From Ignavibacteria bacterium (GTDB lineage Bacteria > Bacteroidota > Ignavibacteria > Kapaibacteriales > UBA4661), in contig CANHDJ010000023.1 in the NCBI GenBank assembly GCA_947459425.1, positions 1 through 53,568 on the forward strand: a DNA stretch of 53,568 nt. The letters run 5' to 3'. Each line of letters begins with the position of its first letter. Position 1 is the first letter of the stretch. Below are positions 28,240-37,261 of the stretch, in pieces. The notes beneath the pieces were generated by a model. That model made no database searches. It worked only from the letters and a program-made list of their open reading frames with translations, and was not told the origin of the DNA. The translations under genes were made by a program, and so were the position numbers.

Positions 28240-29829
28240 TCAAACTAAGTGTGTTTCCGGCATTTGCAGGACAAATTTCAGCACATTATCAATACGCGAC
28301 TGCACCGCTTGGCGTTTTGCGGCGTTATTGGGGTCGGAGACATAAAAACTCCAGTTCATATCCCACGCGCCACGCGCATTGAAAAATCCCGGCGCAAGCA
28401 CTTCATCCATCAAATAGAGCTTCTGTGCTTGCGTGAGCGCCACGCCCGTCAAATCTATGGAGAGTTTGTCCACCAAATCGTCACCATTGGCGGGGTTTGC
28501 GCAAACGTCTTTGGTAAAGGCGATGGAATTAACGGCAAAGCGCGTCATTCCTTGTTTTGTGGCAACGGTAAAGCCAGCAAAAAGTTTATCGGTAAAATCA
28601 TTGCGCGAAGCCAGTGTTGCGGCGTTTATCCACAAACGGTCAAACTGCGGGGTTTGGTAATACGCCTTCCAGCCCGCAACGTTGGGGTGGTTCAAAATGC
28701 CCATCTCTTGCGCATCGGCGCTTTGCCAGAGCCATTTCATAACATTGAAATATCCGGCAAGGTCATCTACTTGGCTTGGAATGGTGGGTGTGAAATATTT
28801 GCTGAAGTATTGAGCCGTGCTGACAACAAGGTCTATCGGGTTTTTGACCATAGCGCCCATATTGGCAGCATCGAAAAAATGTTGGCTTTTGAAGAGCAGT
28901 TCCAGCACGGGTTTAATTTCCCAATTGCTGCCGCGAAAGGTATTGGCGAGTTCACCAATCACCTCGCGTTCGATGGTTGCGTCAATCTCCGTTCCCACAA
29001 ACCACACATAGAGTTTGCGGCAGAAAAACCGCGCAGTTTCCGGCTGGCGGAAAATCATATCCAAGAGTTCATCGGTTTCTTGCGCTCCATCGGCACCACT
29101 GCGCCCGCGAATGACCGTATTTTGGTATGCCGCAGAAAATTGTTTGTCCTCCGTTACGTGATTTTCAGGAATAAAGCGTGACGTTGCGTTTTCCGCCACA
29201 TCCGCCCAGCCCGTCAGCACTCGTGCGGCAGCACGAACGTCCTGCTCGGTATAATTCGTATAATTTCCCGCCGAAACCTCTGCGCCCTTGCCAATCGTGA
29301 AGAGTTCTTGCAGTTCGCGTCCGTAATTTTCGTTGATAGCAGATTTGGTATTGGTGTTGCCGTTCAAATAGCGCAGCATTGCGGGGTCAATGGTGATTTC
29401 CTTGAGCAGTGTGCGCACGTTGCCAAAGGCAAAGCGGCGCAAAAGCGCGTTTTGGCGGTACAAATAACGGGCATCCTGCACGGCGGGGTAGGACGACACC
29501 AGTAAATTATGCCAAAAGAGCGTCATTTTCTCACGAAGCGATGTGCCATCATTGAACATCAGCCCCGTCCACCAGGATTTAAGGTATTCGTTGTAGGTCG
29601 CGTCTTTTTCGCTGCTGTATGGCTTATTGTGCCATTGCTCATTTGTTGTGGGGTCTATCGGTGCGCTGGGCGCGGGCGTGGCGGACAGGAGGATTGTGAT
29701 TGCGGTTGTGGCAGACCTGCCTGTGAAAGTCTTGATATTATCCGTTGTCGGAGCAAACGTCGCCCGCCGAAGCAAGTGTCTGGCACGTTGTTCATCAAGT
29801 GTTCCGGTGTATGCGTCCATTAAAGCCAT
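28240..29829 (-). CDS. DUF1800 protein
   Basis: This protein is about 529 residues from the ATG at 29829, or 526 from 29820. It has the DUF1800 features: an early LDEQRARHLLRRATFAP, then EKMTLFWHNLLVSSYPAVQD, ENYGRELQELFTIG, DVRAAARVLTGW, RFFCRKLYVWFVG and ILNHPNVAGWKAYYQ. No signal peptide or Tat motif is visible at this start. The frame extends upstream to 29976, but that stretch overlaps the promoter and is not conserved. The downstream DUF1501 gene does carry a Tat signal, so this protein may be carried out with its partner or stay inside. A near-perfect promoter lies at 29866-29897. Confidence 0.88.
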   Translation of the reverse strand: MALMDAYTGTLDEQRARHLLRRATFAPTTDNIKTFTGRSATTAITILLSATPAPSAPIDPTTNEQWHNKPYSSEKDATYNEYLKSWWTGLMFNDGTSLREKMTLFWHNLLVSSYPAVQDARYLYRQNALLRRFAFGNVRTLLKEITIDPAMLRYLNGNTNTKSAINENYGRELQELFTIGKGAEVSAGNYTNYTEQDVRAAARVLTGWADVAENATSRFIPENHVTEDKQFSAAYQNTVIRGRSGADGAQETDELLDMIFRQPETARFFCRKLYVWFVGTEIDATIEREVIGELANTFRGSNWEIKPVLELLFKSQHFFDAANMGAMVKNPIDLVVSTAQYFSKYFTPTIPSQVDDLAGYFNVMKWLWQSADAQEMGILNHPNVAGWKAYYQTPQFDRLWINAATLASRNDFTDKLFAGFTVATKQGMTRFAVNSIAFTKDVCANPANGDDLVDKLSIDLTGVALTQAQKLYLMDEVLAPGFFNARGAWDMNWSFYVSDPNNAAKRQAVQSRIDNVLKFVLQMPETHLV

Positions 29830-29865
29830 AGAAACCTTTAGAGGAAGTAGAGAATAATTTTTGTG

Positions 29866-29897
29866 CAAAAATACAGAATTATCCGAAAACTCACAAA
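29866..29897 (-). promoter_or_regulatory. Bacteroidota-type promoter of the DUF1800-DUF1501 operon
   Basis: On the minus strand, TTTG (29894-29897) is followed after exactly 20 bases by TATTTTTG (29866-29873), a complete match to TTTG-N20-TAnnTTTG. It lies 37 bases before the ATG. Confidence 0.65.
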
Positions 29898-29965
29898 TAG
29901 GCGCTAACGACGTAGATTTGAGGATAATGATGGATTCTGGAAAATTGCGCATCTTAATTGATGCA

Positions 29966-30892
29966 TCATGCCTCATACCCCAGATTCGGCGCTAACCACC
30001 GCTCCGCTTCTTCAACGCTCATCCCCTTGCGGCGGGCGTAGTCTTCTACTTGGTCGCGTTGGATTTTGCCCAATGGGAAATACTTCGATTCGGGATGCGC
30101 AAAATACCATCCCGATACCGATGCAGCCGGAAACATCGCATAACTTTCGGTCAGGATAACGCTTGTACGCTGCTCTGCATTCAAAAGGTCGAACAATTTT
30201 CGTTTCTCGGTGTGTTCGGGGCAAGCGGGATAGCCGGGCGCGGGGCGAATCCCCGTGTAGCGCTCCTGCACAAGGTCGTCGTTTTCGAGAGATTCATCGG
30301 CGGCATAGCCCCAGATTTCCCTGCGAACCCGCTCGTGAAGCCATTCCGCAGCCGCCTCTGCTAGTCGGTCGGCAATAGCTTTGACCATGATGGACGAATA
30401 ATCATCATGGTCTTTTTCGTACCGGGCGCAGAGTTCATCCGTACCAATTCCCGCCGTCACGACGAATGCGCCGACGTAATCCTTCAAGCCTGTTTCTTTG
30501 GGGGCGATAAAATCCGCCAGGCAAAGATTAGGCTGCACGTTTGCCTTTTGGGTTTGTTGGCGAAGGAAATTCAGCGTCGTGCTTGTTGTGGAGCGGGTTT
30601 CGTCGGTGTAGAGTTCCACATCGTCGTCGTGAACGCTATTGGCAGGAAAAATACCGCACACCGCCTTTGCTTGCAGCGATTTCCCCGCAATAATACTGTC
30701 CAGCAGCGTATTGGCATCATCAAAAATTTTCCGTGCTTCTTTGCCCACAACGTGGTCATCGAAAATAGCGGGATATTTACCACGCAATTCCCACGATAAA
30801 AAAAACGGTGTCCAGTCAATATAGCGACGAAGTGTTTCCAAAGAAATGTCGTCAAACGCAGTAATACCGAGGGTTCGAGGTGTAACAATCAT
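29966..30892 (-). CDS. stand-alone MetH activation (AdoMet-binding) domain
   Basis: This 308-residue protein corresponds only to the C-terminal reactivation domain of cobalamin-dependent methionine synthase, which remethylates oxidised cobalamin with AdoMet. IDWTPFFLSWELRGKYP (about 25-41) is the start of that domain, RPAPGYPACPEH (R216, G220, Y221) is the AdoMet-binding motif, and SGWYFAHPESKYF and ERWLAPNLGYE close it. The homocysteine, folate and cobalamin domains of the roughly 1200-residue enzyme are absent, and the sequence upstream of the ATG at 30892 does not resemble them, so this is a split protein or a remnant. The reading frame is clean. The cupin gene is 88 bases upstream on the same strand. 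Confidence 0.88.
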   Translation of the reverse strand: MIVTPRTLGITAFDDISLETLRRYIDWTPFFLSWELRGKYPAIFDDHVVGKEARKIFDDANTLLDSIIAGKSLQAKAVCGIFPANSVHDDDVELYTDETRSTTSTTLNFLRQQTQKANVQPNLCLADFIAPKETGLKDYVGAFVVTAGIGTDELCARYEKDHDDYSSIMVKAIADRLAEAAAEWLHERVRREIWGYAADESLENDDLVQERYTGIRPAPGYPACPEHTEKRKLFDLLNAEQRTSVILTESYAMFPAASVSGWYFAHPESKYFPLGKIQRDQVEDYARRKGMSVEEAERWLAPNLGYEA

Positions 30893-30980
30893 TGCAAAAA
30901 GAGTGGTGGAATGGTGAAAAAAGAAGCGCAGACGCTGTTCGCAAACAATGTCGTTGTCATTGAGAATCATACAAAATCTA

Positions 30981-31472
30981 TCATTTTCTCCCCGCAAGCG
31001 GCTGAATAAAGGGCTTTGCGGTGGTGTCGTTGAAGGTGGTTTGCATTGGTCCCATGCCCGCAACGTGAAGAATCGTTTCGCCAATGGTGTATTCAAAATG
31101 TGGTTTTCCGGCAGGAAAGCGCATAAATTGTCCCGGCATAATGCGCACAACCTTGCTCGTATCCCATTTCTCGCCAAATCCCACACAGAGCAATCCCTGA
31201 AGCACCGTTGTATGCAGATCCGTTGCGTGTACGTGCGGCGGCAAATGCAATCCGTCGGGGTATTTGAAGCGCAGGGCGAACATTCCCGGTGCAGAGCGGT
31301 CTCCGGCAAGTGTCATGGATGCAGCACCTTTTAATATTGGATGTGGCTGCCAAGCTGGCATCGTCACCGAATCGCGGGGAACGGGCGCGGGATAGGTGGT
31401 CTGGGCGGCGAGGGGTATCGCCGCAAGCTGGAAGATACAAAGAACAAGGATTGATGAGTAATAGCGGAGCAT
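30981..31472 (-). CDS. exported small cupin protein
   Basis: This 163-residue protein starts at the ATG at 31472 and has a signal peptide (to about residue 24, AIPLAAQT). The cupin fold shows motif 1 as PPHVHATDLHTTVLQG (HxH plus a further His, with the usual Glu missing) and motif 2 as FPAGKPHFEYT. It probably binds a metal in the periplasm. Substrate unknown. A TATATTTG element (31503-31510, minus strand) about 30 bases before the ATG is a good -7 box, without a clear -33 box. Confidence 0.75.
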   Translation of the reverse strand: MLRYYSSILVLCIFQLAAIPLAAQTTYPAPVPRDSVTMPAWQPHPILKGAASMTLAGDRSAPGMFALRFKYPDGLHLPPHVHATDLHTTVLQGLLCVGFGEKWDTSKVVRIMPGQFMRFPAGKPHFEYTIGETILHVAGMGPMQTTFNDTTAKPFIQPLAGRK

Positions 31473-31889
31473 ACGATGGGCAATGAGTCTGAAAAAATTG
31501 TGCAAATATATGCGCTTTGTGAACAAAAAAATGTCCTCGAAAAAAGCACAACAGACCGCAAAATACAAGAAAATTATGGGATGACGATAGGAAATTTATA
31601 CGCCATTGCCGCAGAAAGTCACATCGGAAGCCTTTTATTGCCACGAGCCTTGAGTTGAGGGAATTTTGCCGCCTTGGTGGGAGTTGTTGCATAATTTCGT
31701 GCTACGACGCTTTTTCCTGAAATTTTCGTATTTTCCTCTTTGCAATTCTTCATTGCAATTCTTTTCGGCGCTGTCAGGGGGCTGCTTCGCCGGACAAGAA
31801 TCTAATAAACAGAAATTTCCCTCAAGCAGCGATGCTATTGCCCGAGGGAGAGTTCTTTTCCCAAAATACTGTTGTGTCTGTTCTGTCTT
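31473..31889. other. divergent cupin / VWA-OmpA intergenic region
   Basis: This 417-bp AT-rich region has no convincing gene. It holds the cupin -7 box (31503-31510), a TATTTTCC (31729-31736) that could serve the downstream gene, and a tandem repeat of ttgcaattctt (31740-31750 and 31753-31763) with a 13-base period. Because each unit contains ttgcaa, it is a candidate protein-binding site. ORFs crossing it look random. Confidence 0.4.
31740..31763. repeat. tandem 11-mer ttgcaattctt, possible operator
   Basis: Two perfect copies are spaced 13 bases start to start, each holding the palindrome ttgcaa. They lie just downstream of a possible -7 box (31729-31736) and 127 bases before the start codon at 31890. 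Confidence 0.35.
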
Positions 31890-34800
31890 ATGAAGCAGCT
31901 CTACTTTTGTTTCGGTGCTTTTACCAAACCCTATCGTATCTGCGTGGCACTTGCCCTCATTGCTGCGCTGTGGCGAGGCTCTGTACCGCTTTCCGCCCAA
32001 TCCTTCACCGTCTTTAATGCCAATGCAACAGACTTCCCTTTTGTCAAAGCAAAATTCTATGCGCTTGGTAAAGATGGCAGACCGATAACGAATCTGCGTG
32101 AGTCCGATTTTACCGTAGCGGAAAACGGCGTTTCGCGTGATATCGAATCCGTGATATTCCCGATTGCGAACGATTTCGTCCCTATTTCCGCCGTTCTCAC
32201 GGTGGATATTTCCGGCTCAATGACGATGGATAGTCGCATTTTCCTTGCTCAAGAAGCCGCAAATGATTGGATACGCACCATTGCACTGGATGTGTCGGAA
32301 TGTGCGCTTACTAGTTTTGACGATAATAGCTATGTGAACCACGATTTTACGCACTCTCGCACGAAACTCCTCAGCGCCGTGCAAGCTATCAAGCCACTGA
32401 ACGGTACGGACTACGACAAAGGTTTTCTTGCGCCCGCCACCGGAGCGCTTTCTATTGCTCGGCGCGGTCAGAATCGGCGCGTTGTCGTATTCCTCACCGA
32501 TGGCTTGGGAGGCGGATCGGAGAAAAATATTATCGAAGCAGCCCGCAAAGACAGTATTGCGGTTTACTGCATCACGCTCGGAATGAAAATGCCACAAGTG
32601 TTAAAAAATGTCGCCGACAGTAGTGGTGGTGCATGGTTTGAGAATATTTCCGAACGCGAAGCACTACTCGCCATTTACCGCCGCATTCTTTTTCAGACAC
32701 AAAACATTCAGCCCGGAACGGTCATTTGGGCAAGCAAAGCCGGATGTTCATTGAACCGCGAGGCAACCGTCAAACTCAGTTGCAATGCGCTTTCGGCGAC
32801 TTCTGCCGTTCAGTACGTTGCTCCGGCAACATCGCTTGTTCGCCTTGCCACAACCCCGCGCTCACTGACCTTCCGCGACATTAGCGCGGGCAATTCTCAA
32901 GGACAGCGCGTTACGCTGAAAGCGACCTACCAGCCCGTGACAATACTGGGTATCGAAACCAACAACCCTCGCTTCAGTCTTAGCGGGCTGACCTTCCCCC
33001 TGCGTGTGGAATCGGCGGAATCGGTAACGTTCACCGTTGGCTTCACGGGACAAGATTCCGTGCCGCAAGTGGGGCGTATTGACATTCGTACCGATATGTG
33101 CGCCCCTGTGACGGTCTTTGCCCGTGCTATCTACGGGAATCGCACGTCGGCGGCTCTTCAGCAAATGCGTATTACTCTACCCGAAGGCGCTTCGATGCTG
33201 TATTCCGGTGCCGATACCGTGATCGCTTGGGAAGGGCTGATGCCGTCGGACAATGTTGCCTTGGAATATAGTTTGGATGTGGGTGACTCATGGAAACTTA
33301 TTGCTCCCAACGTCAATGGCTTGCGCACTGCATGGCGTGTTCCGCCTGTTCCGACGGGGCGCTTACTAACGGGAACGGGGCGACCAATGCTTGTGCGGGC
33401 GCGTCAAATCTGGGTTCCGCAGGAAATTTCCGTCGAACCTTCGGTGGCGTTGGATGGACACTTTGGCACACTCACAACAGCGCGATTTAGCAACGATGGC
33501 TCAAGAATACTGACCGCAAGCGCCGACCGCACCGCGAAAATCTTCGATGCCTATACCGGAACAGTGCTTCAATCCTTCGAGGGGCATGGAAATGTTGTCT
33601 CTTCAGCCGTCTTTAGCCCCGATGAAAAGCGTGTGTTGACAACGAGTAATGACAATACGGTTCGCCTTTGGGACACAGAAACGGGCAATCTGCTCAACAC
33701 CGCTTATGGCAAGGGCTTGCGGAAATTCTTTTTTGACCAGGCAAAAATGTTTGGGTCGGAAAAATTGCAATTTGTCAATCAAGACAATGAACGCTTTTTG
33801 GATGGCACATTTTCGCCGGACGGCACAGAAATTCTGACGACAACCGATAATGGCATGGTTATTCGCTGGAAAGGGACGATTTTACGCCCTGTTTCATATA
33901 TTGCGATGTTTGCCGCCGGATGGATGTACTCGGTACGATACAACCGTGATGGTAATCTCGCTCTGACCGCCGGTGGGAATTATGCCGCGCACCTTTGGTC
34001 GAATAATTCCGTGAAAAGTATCAAGGAATTTTCGGGGCATCAAGATCAGGTTACGTTTGCAGCGTTCAGCCCCGATGAAAAGCGCATCATTACGACAAGT
34101 TTGGACAAAACGGCGAGAATTTGGGATATTCAATCGGAGAAGCAACTACGCACACTTCCGCATGACGGCGCAGTCTGGTCGGCGCGGTACAGCCCCGACG
34201 GACGGCGCATTCTGACATCTTCCGCCGACGGTAATGTACGCCTTTGGGACGCAAAAAGTGGCGCATTGCAACTGACCTTACCCGGAGAAGGTTTTGGTGG
34301 TTTCCACGACGCAGACTTCAGCCCCGATGGCTCCCGCGTAGTCGGTGCGGGAGTGGACGGCATTGGGCGGGTGTGGGATATTGGCGGTGGTTTTTTGCAA
34401 GAAGCAACCTCGCAAACCTTCAGCGTGATAGCTCCGCAGGCAACGCTTAACCCTGTGCAGATGGGTGCGGTAATGCTTGGTATGGTCAAAGACTCAGTCT
34501 GCACGGTGCTGTCGAACCCCGATAAATCGGTCGTGCGCGTGATGGACATTCGGATACGGGGCGCAAATGCTGACGATTTCTCGCTTGTTTCGGGTTTGCC
34601 GCCCTTTGATATTTCGAGTGGAAAAACTTCGGCATTGGAAATTCGCTTTGCACCGAAAGAGCGAGGACAGCGCACCGCCACGCTTGAAGTCATCACATGG
34701 ACGGACACCCTTCGCGCCGAATTGCGCGGAGAGGCAAATGTCAAAGGCTTTGAGACCGCATCAATGCTGGATTTCGGAACACTGCTTCTTCGACGCACGT

Positions 34801-36398
34801 CCGATACGACAGTAACCGTCGTGCGAAATATTGGTACGCTGCCGATGACGATTACTCAGATGCAGAAATTTGGTCCCGATACCGAGCAGTTTTCCTACGC
34901 CACCAGTCGTCGTGCGCCTTTCAGCCTTGCGGCAGGGGATAGTATCGTTGTGAAAGCTAAGTTTGCTCCAATCGAAATTGGTAGAACAAGCGGCGGAATA
35001 CGGTTTGATATTGCAGGAGTGCAGAAGCCCGTATTTGTGCCGTTTGTTGGCGAAGGCGCGGCAACAAGCATCAGCGCAAACCTTTCGGCAATATTTTTGG
35101 ACAACACCGGAGCAACGGTGGCGTTTGACGCAAACGACACGCTCAACGTCCGCGAAGTCCGAACAACGCTTATTCGACCGCTTTTGAACTATGTTTTTTT
35201 TGACGAAAATGCGTCCGACATTCCCGCCCGCTACCGACTTTTGAGCCGCGAAGTGGCAGCCCGTTTCAATGAAAATACTCTTGCCCAGTTTTCCACAACG
35301 GCAAGCCTGAAAACAAAGCAAATACGCGGCATTGAGACCTATTACCACATTCTGAATATTCTTGGTAAGCGTTTGGCAACAGAGCCAAAATTAAGCGCCC
35401 GTATTATCGGATGCAATAGCGACCTTGCCGCCGAGCGAGGAAATATGCGGCTTTCACAAGACCGTGCCGAATCGGTTCGCAAATACTTTACCACAACATG
35501 GGGCATTGATGAAAAGCGCCTCAAAGTACAAGCCCGCAATAAGCCGGAACGCGCCTCCAACAGCACCGACCCCGACGGAGCCGCAGAAAATCGGCGTGTG
35601 GAAGTTGTTTTGGAGCCGCAAGAGGCTCTGTCGCCGATAAGTAGCGATGAGGTTATCTGCACAGCGCAGCCTGATGTGGTGCGGCTTTTTGCTGCCGCCG
35701 CTTCGCAAGAAGAGTTGCGAGAATGGGCGTTGGACATGATTGCTGCGCCCGCAGGCAAAATCGGCACGTTGGCAAAACAGCGCATCATTACGACGCTCTC
35801 CGGCACGGGCGCACCTCCAGCAACGACCGATTACCGCCTCAGCAGCGCGGATTTGCGGGCGATTGGCGATGTTGCGCCCTTAACACAGGTGCAGTTTCGG
35901 TTGCGCGTCTTGAATAGTGCCGGACAATTTACCACCGTGCAGACCTCTCCAATCCTTGTTGCACTGAAATCACTTCGTGCGATTGTGAGCAATCAAGCTG
36001 ATTCTACACAATCTGTCGCTCTTCAGACGCAATCCGAGCAGATAAGCCGCTATGCGCTCACGTTTTTTGATTTCGACAAAGCAGCGTTGAATCTGCAAAA
36101 CGAGCAGATACTCAATGTCGTCAAAAGCCGCATCAATGCTGAGACAGAAGCCGCCATAGTAGGCTACACCGACCGCGTTGGGGAAGCCGCGTACAATAAG
36201 CGTCTCTCGGCAGACCGCGCAAAAACGGTCGCGGATATGCTTTCGGGTGTAAATGCGGCACACAAGGCGGTAAGCGGTCTGGGCGAAACAGTCCTGCTGT
36301 ACGATAACGATTTACCGGAAGGTCGGTTTTATTGCCGTATGGTGGAAATTTCCTTGCGCAATCGCGTATCGGCTGAAGGCAAGCGCTCTGCGCCCTGA
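31890..36398 (+). CDS. giant VWA / WD40 / ASH / double OmpA-like fusion protein
   Basis: This 1502-residue exported protein starts at the ATG at 31890; a TTG at 31872 adds only 6 residues. Signal peptide to about residue 37, then a VWA domain (DISGSM at 106-111; TDYDKG and FLTDGLGGGS later), an ASH-like unit, a Fn3-like segment (GASMLYSGADTVIAWEG), a WD40 propeller (about 520-830, with repeated SPDEKRxxTTSxDxTxRxWD), two ASH repeats (about 840-1050), and two OmpA-like domains (about 1095-1235 and 1385-1490). The last has GYTDRVG and YNKRLSADRA, the peptidoglycan-binding signature. No T9SS domain and no barrel are visible. The first part is paralogous to 22386-26519 and the last to 19919-22231. 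Confidence 0.88.
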   Translation: MKQLYFCFGAFTKPYRICVALALIAALWRGSVPLSAQSFTVFNANATDFPFVKAKFYALGKDGRPITNLRESDFTVAENGVSRDIESVIFPIANDFVPISAVLTVDISGSMTMDSRIFLAQEAANDWIRTIALDVSECALTSFDDNSYVNHDFTHSRTKLLSAVQAIKPLNGTDYDKGFLAPATGALSIARRGQNRRVVVFLTDGLGGGSEKNIIEAARKDSIAVYCITLGMKMPQVLKNVADSSGGAWFENISEREALLAIYRRILFQTQNIQPGTVIWASKAGCSLNREATVKLSCNALSATSAVQYVAPATSLVRLATTPRSLTFRDISAGNSQGQRVTLKATYQPVTILGIETNNPRFSLSGLTFPLRVESAESVTFTVGFTGQDSVPQVGRIDIRTDMCAPVTVFARAIYGNRTSAALQQMRITLPEGASMLYSGADTVIAWEGLMPSDNVALEYSLDVGDSWKLIAPNVNGLRTAWRVPPVPTGRLLTGTGRPMLVRARQIWVPQEISVEPSVALDGHFGTLTTARFSNDGSRILTASADRTAKIFDAYTGTVLQSFEGHGNVVSSAVFSPDEKRVLTTSNDNTVRLWDTETGNLLNTAYGKGLRKFFFDQAKMFGSEKLQFVNQDNERFLDGTFSPDGTEILTTTDNGMVIRWKGTILRPVSYIAMFAAGWMYSVRYNRDGNLALTAGGNYAAHLWSNNSVKSIKEFSGHQDQVTFAAFSPDEKRIITTSLDKTARIWDIQSEKQLRTLPHDGAVWSARYSPDGRRILTSSADGNVRLWDAKSGALQLTLPGEGFGGFHDADFSPDGSRVVGAGVDGIGRVWDIGGGFLQEATSQTFSVIAPQATLNPVQMGAVMLGMVKDSVCTVLSNPDKSVVRVMDIRIRGANADDFSLVSGLPPFDISSGKTSALEIRFAPKERGQRTATLEVITWTDTLRAELRGEANVKGFETASMLDFGTLLLRRTSDTTVTVVRNIGTLPMTITQMQKFGPDTEQFSYATSRRAPFSLAAGDSIVVKAKFAPIEIGRTSGGIRFDIAGVQKPVFVPFVGEGAATSISANLSAIFLDNTGATVAFDANDTLNVREVRTTLIRPLLNYVFFDENASDIPARYRLLSREVAARFNENTLAQFSTTASLKTKQIRGIETYYHILNILGKRLATEPKLSARIIGCNSDLAAERGNMRLSQDRAESVRKYFTTTWGIDEKRLKVQARNKPERASNSTDPDGAAENRRVEVVLEPQEALSPISSDEVICTAQPDVVRLFAAAASQEELREWALDMIAAPAGKIGTLAKQRIITTLSGTGAPPATTDYRLSSADLRAIGDVAPLTQVQFRLRVLNSAGQFTTVQTSPILVALKSLRAIVSNQADSTQSVALQTQSEQISRYALTFFDFDKAALNLQNEQILNVVKSRINAETEAAIVGYTDRVGEAAYNKRLSADRAKTVADMLSGVNAAHKAVSGLGETVLLYDNDLPEGRFYCRMVEISLRNRVSAEGKRSAP

Positions 36399-36504
36399 GG
36401 CAACTGTTTTTTAGCCGCTCTTTTATGCCGCTTTGAAATTTCGTATATTGTGCTTCGCTCAATCACTCTACACGATTTTCCACCAGACCTCGCCGAGCAA
36501 TTTT

Positions 36505-37176
36505 ATGGGTACTGTTACCGCGTTACTGATTATTCTGCCATACTGCGTTCTCGCATTTGCGTTTTTTGCTAAACCCGCATTATGGTTGCGTTTGGGCTTG
36601 GTTGTGGGATTTGGCTTGCAGCTATTATACTGGATTTATATTCCGCACGAACTTCAGTACATCCATATCGCCGGAACGAGTATTCTCCTGCTTATCAATC
36701 TTTTTCAGTCGGTCATTCTTCTCCGCGCACGGCAATTAGACTCGTGGAGCGAGGAAGAGCGCTATTTGCAATCCACCGCTTTTCGCAGTTTGCCCAATGT
36801 CATTTTCAAAAAACTGATGGAAATTGCGGAGTGGAAAACCGTAACCAAAGGCGATACGCTTATTGCCGAGCATCAAGACGTAGAGCGGCTTATGCTCGTC
36901 TATGATGGTACGGCAACGATTCATCTCGACGGCAGACCTCTGACGTACATCCGCGATAATAGCTTTATCGGCGAGATGAGTTTCTTGACAGGAAATCCTG
37001 CGTCGGCGACGGTCAAAGCGGCAACAAATATGCGCCTTATCACCTGGCGCAAAGCCGAACTTTACGACCTTATGGCAAAAGAACCCGAACTCAAAACCGG
37101 ATTGCAAACCCTCTTCAGCTATGACCTTGCTGGAAAACTTTCTAAGCAAAATATTCGCCCAGCGAAAGAGGGATAG
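36505..37176 (+). CDS. membrane-anchored cyclic-nucleotide-binding-fold protein (Popeye-like)
   Basis: This 223-residue protein from the ATG at 36505 has three hydrophobic helices (about 4-20, 27-46, 55-73) and then a cNMP-binding beta-roll (about 100-190). The phosphate-binding cassette region reads FIGEMSFLTGNPASATV: the Gly-Glu pair is present, but the Arg that normally follows the Pro to hold the cyclic phosphate is replaced (PASAT instead of PRSAT). The layout of three membrane helices plus this domain resembles Popeye-type proteins. It may bind another ligand or none. Putative -7 box TATATTG at 36444-36450. Confidence 0.75.
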   Translation: MGTVTALLIILPYCVLAFAFFAKPALWLRLGLVVGFGLQLLYWIYIPHELQYIHIAGTSILLLINLFQSVILLRARQLDSWSEEERYLQSTAFRSLPNVIFKKLMEIAEWKTVTKGDTLIAEHQDVERLMLVYDGTATIHLDGRPLTYIRDNSFIGEMSFLTGNPASATVKAATNMRLITWRKAELYDLMAKEPELKTGLQTLFSYDLAGKLSKQNIRPAKEG

Positions 37177-37213
37177 TTATTGATTTTTCCGAAAGATTGA
37201 GATTTGAAGCGCT

Positions 37214-37244
37214 TTTGAGATTCTTTAGTTCTGCTGTACTCTTG
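37214..37244 (+). promoter_or_regulatory. Bacteroidota-type promoter of the methyltransferase-miaE operon
   Basis: TTTG (37214-37217) is followed after 19 bases by TACTCTTG (37237-37244), one mismatch from TAnnTTTG. The GTG start is 17 bases downstream, so the leader is very short. Confidence 0.5.
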
Positions 37245-37261
37245 CACTAAATATTTGTTTT

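Noticed and set aside
28249-29181. 310-residue plus-strand frame antisense to the DUF1800 gene
   Set aside because: The DUF1800 motifs on the other strand are continuous; this frame has no recognisable domain.
30893-31309. N-terminal extension of the MetH-like frame, considered as the rest of a methionine synthase
   Set aside because: It overlaps the cupin gene on the same strand in another frame and has no similarity to the cobalamin-binding domain.
31795-31860. Possible terminator or riboswitch (ccctc to gaggg pairing) ahead of the fusion gene
   Set aside because: The stem is only five base pairs with a long unpaired interior; no known riboswitch core is visible.
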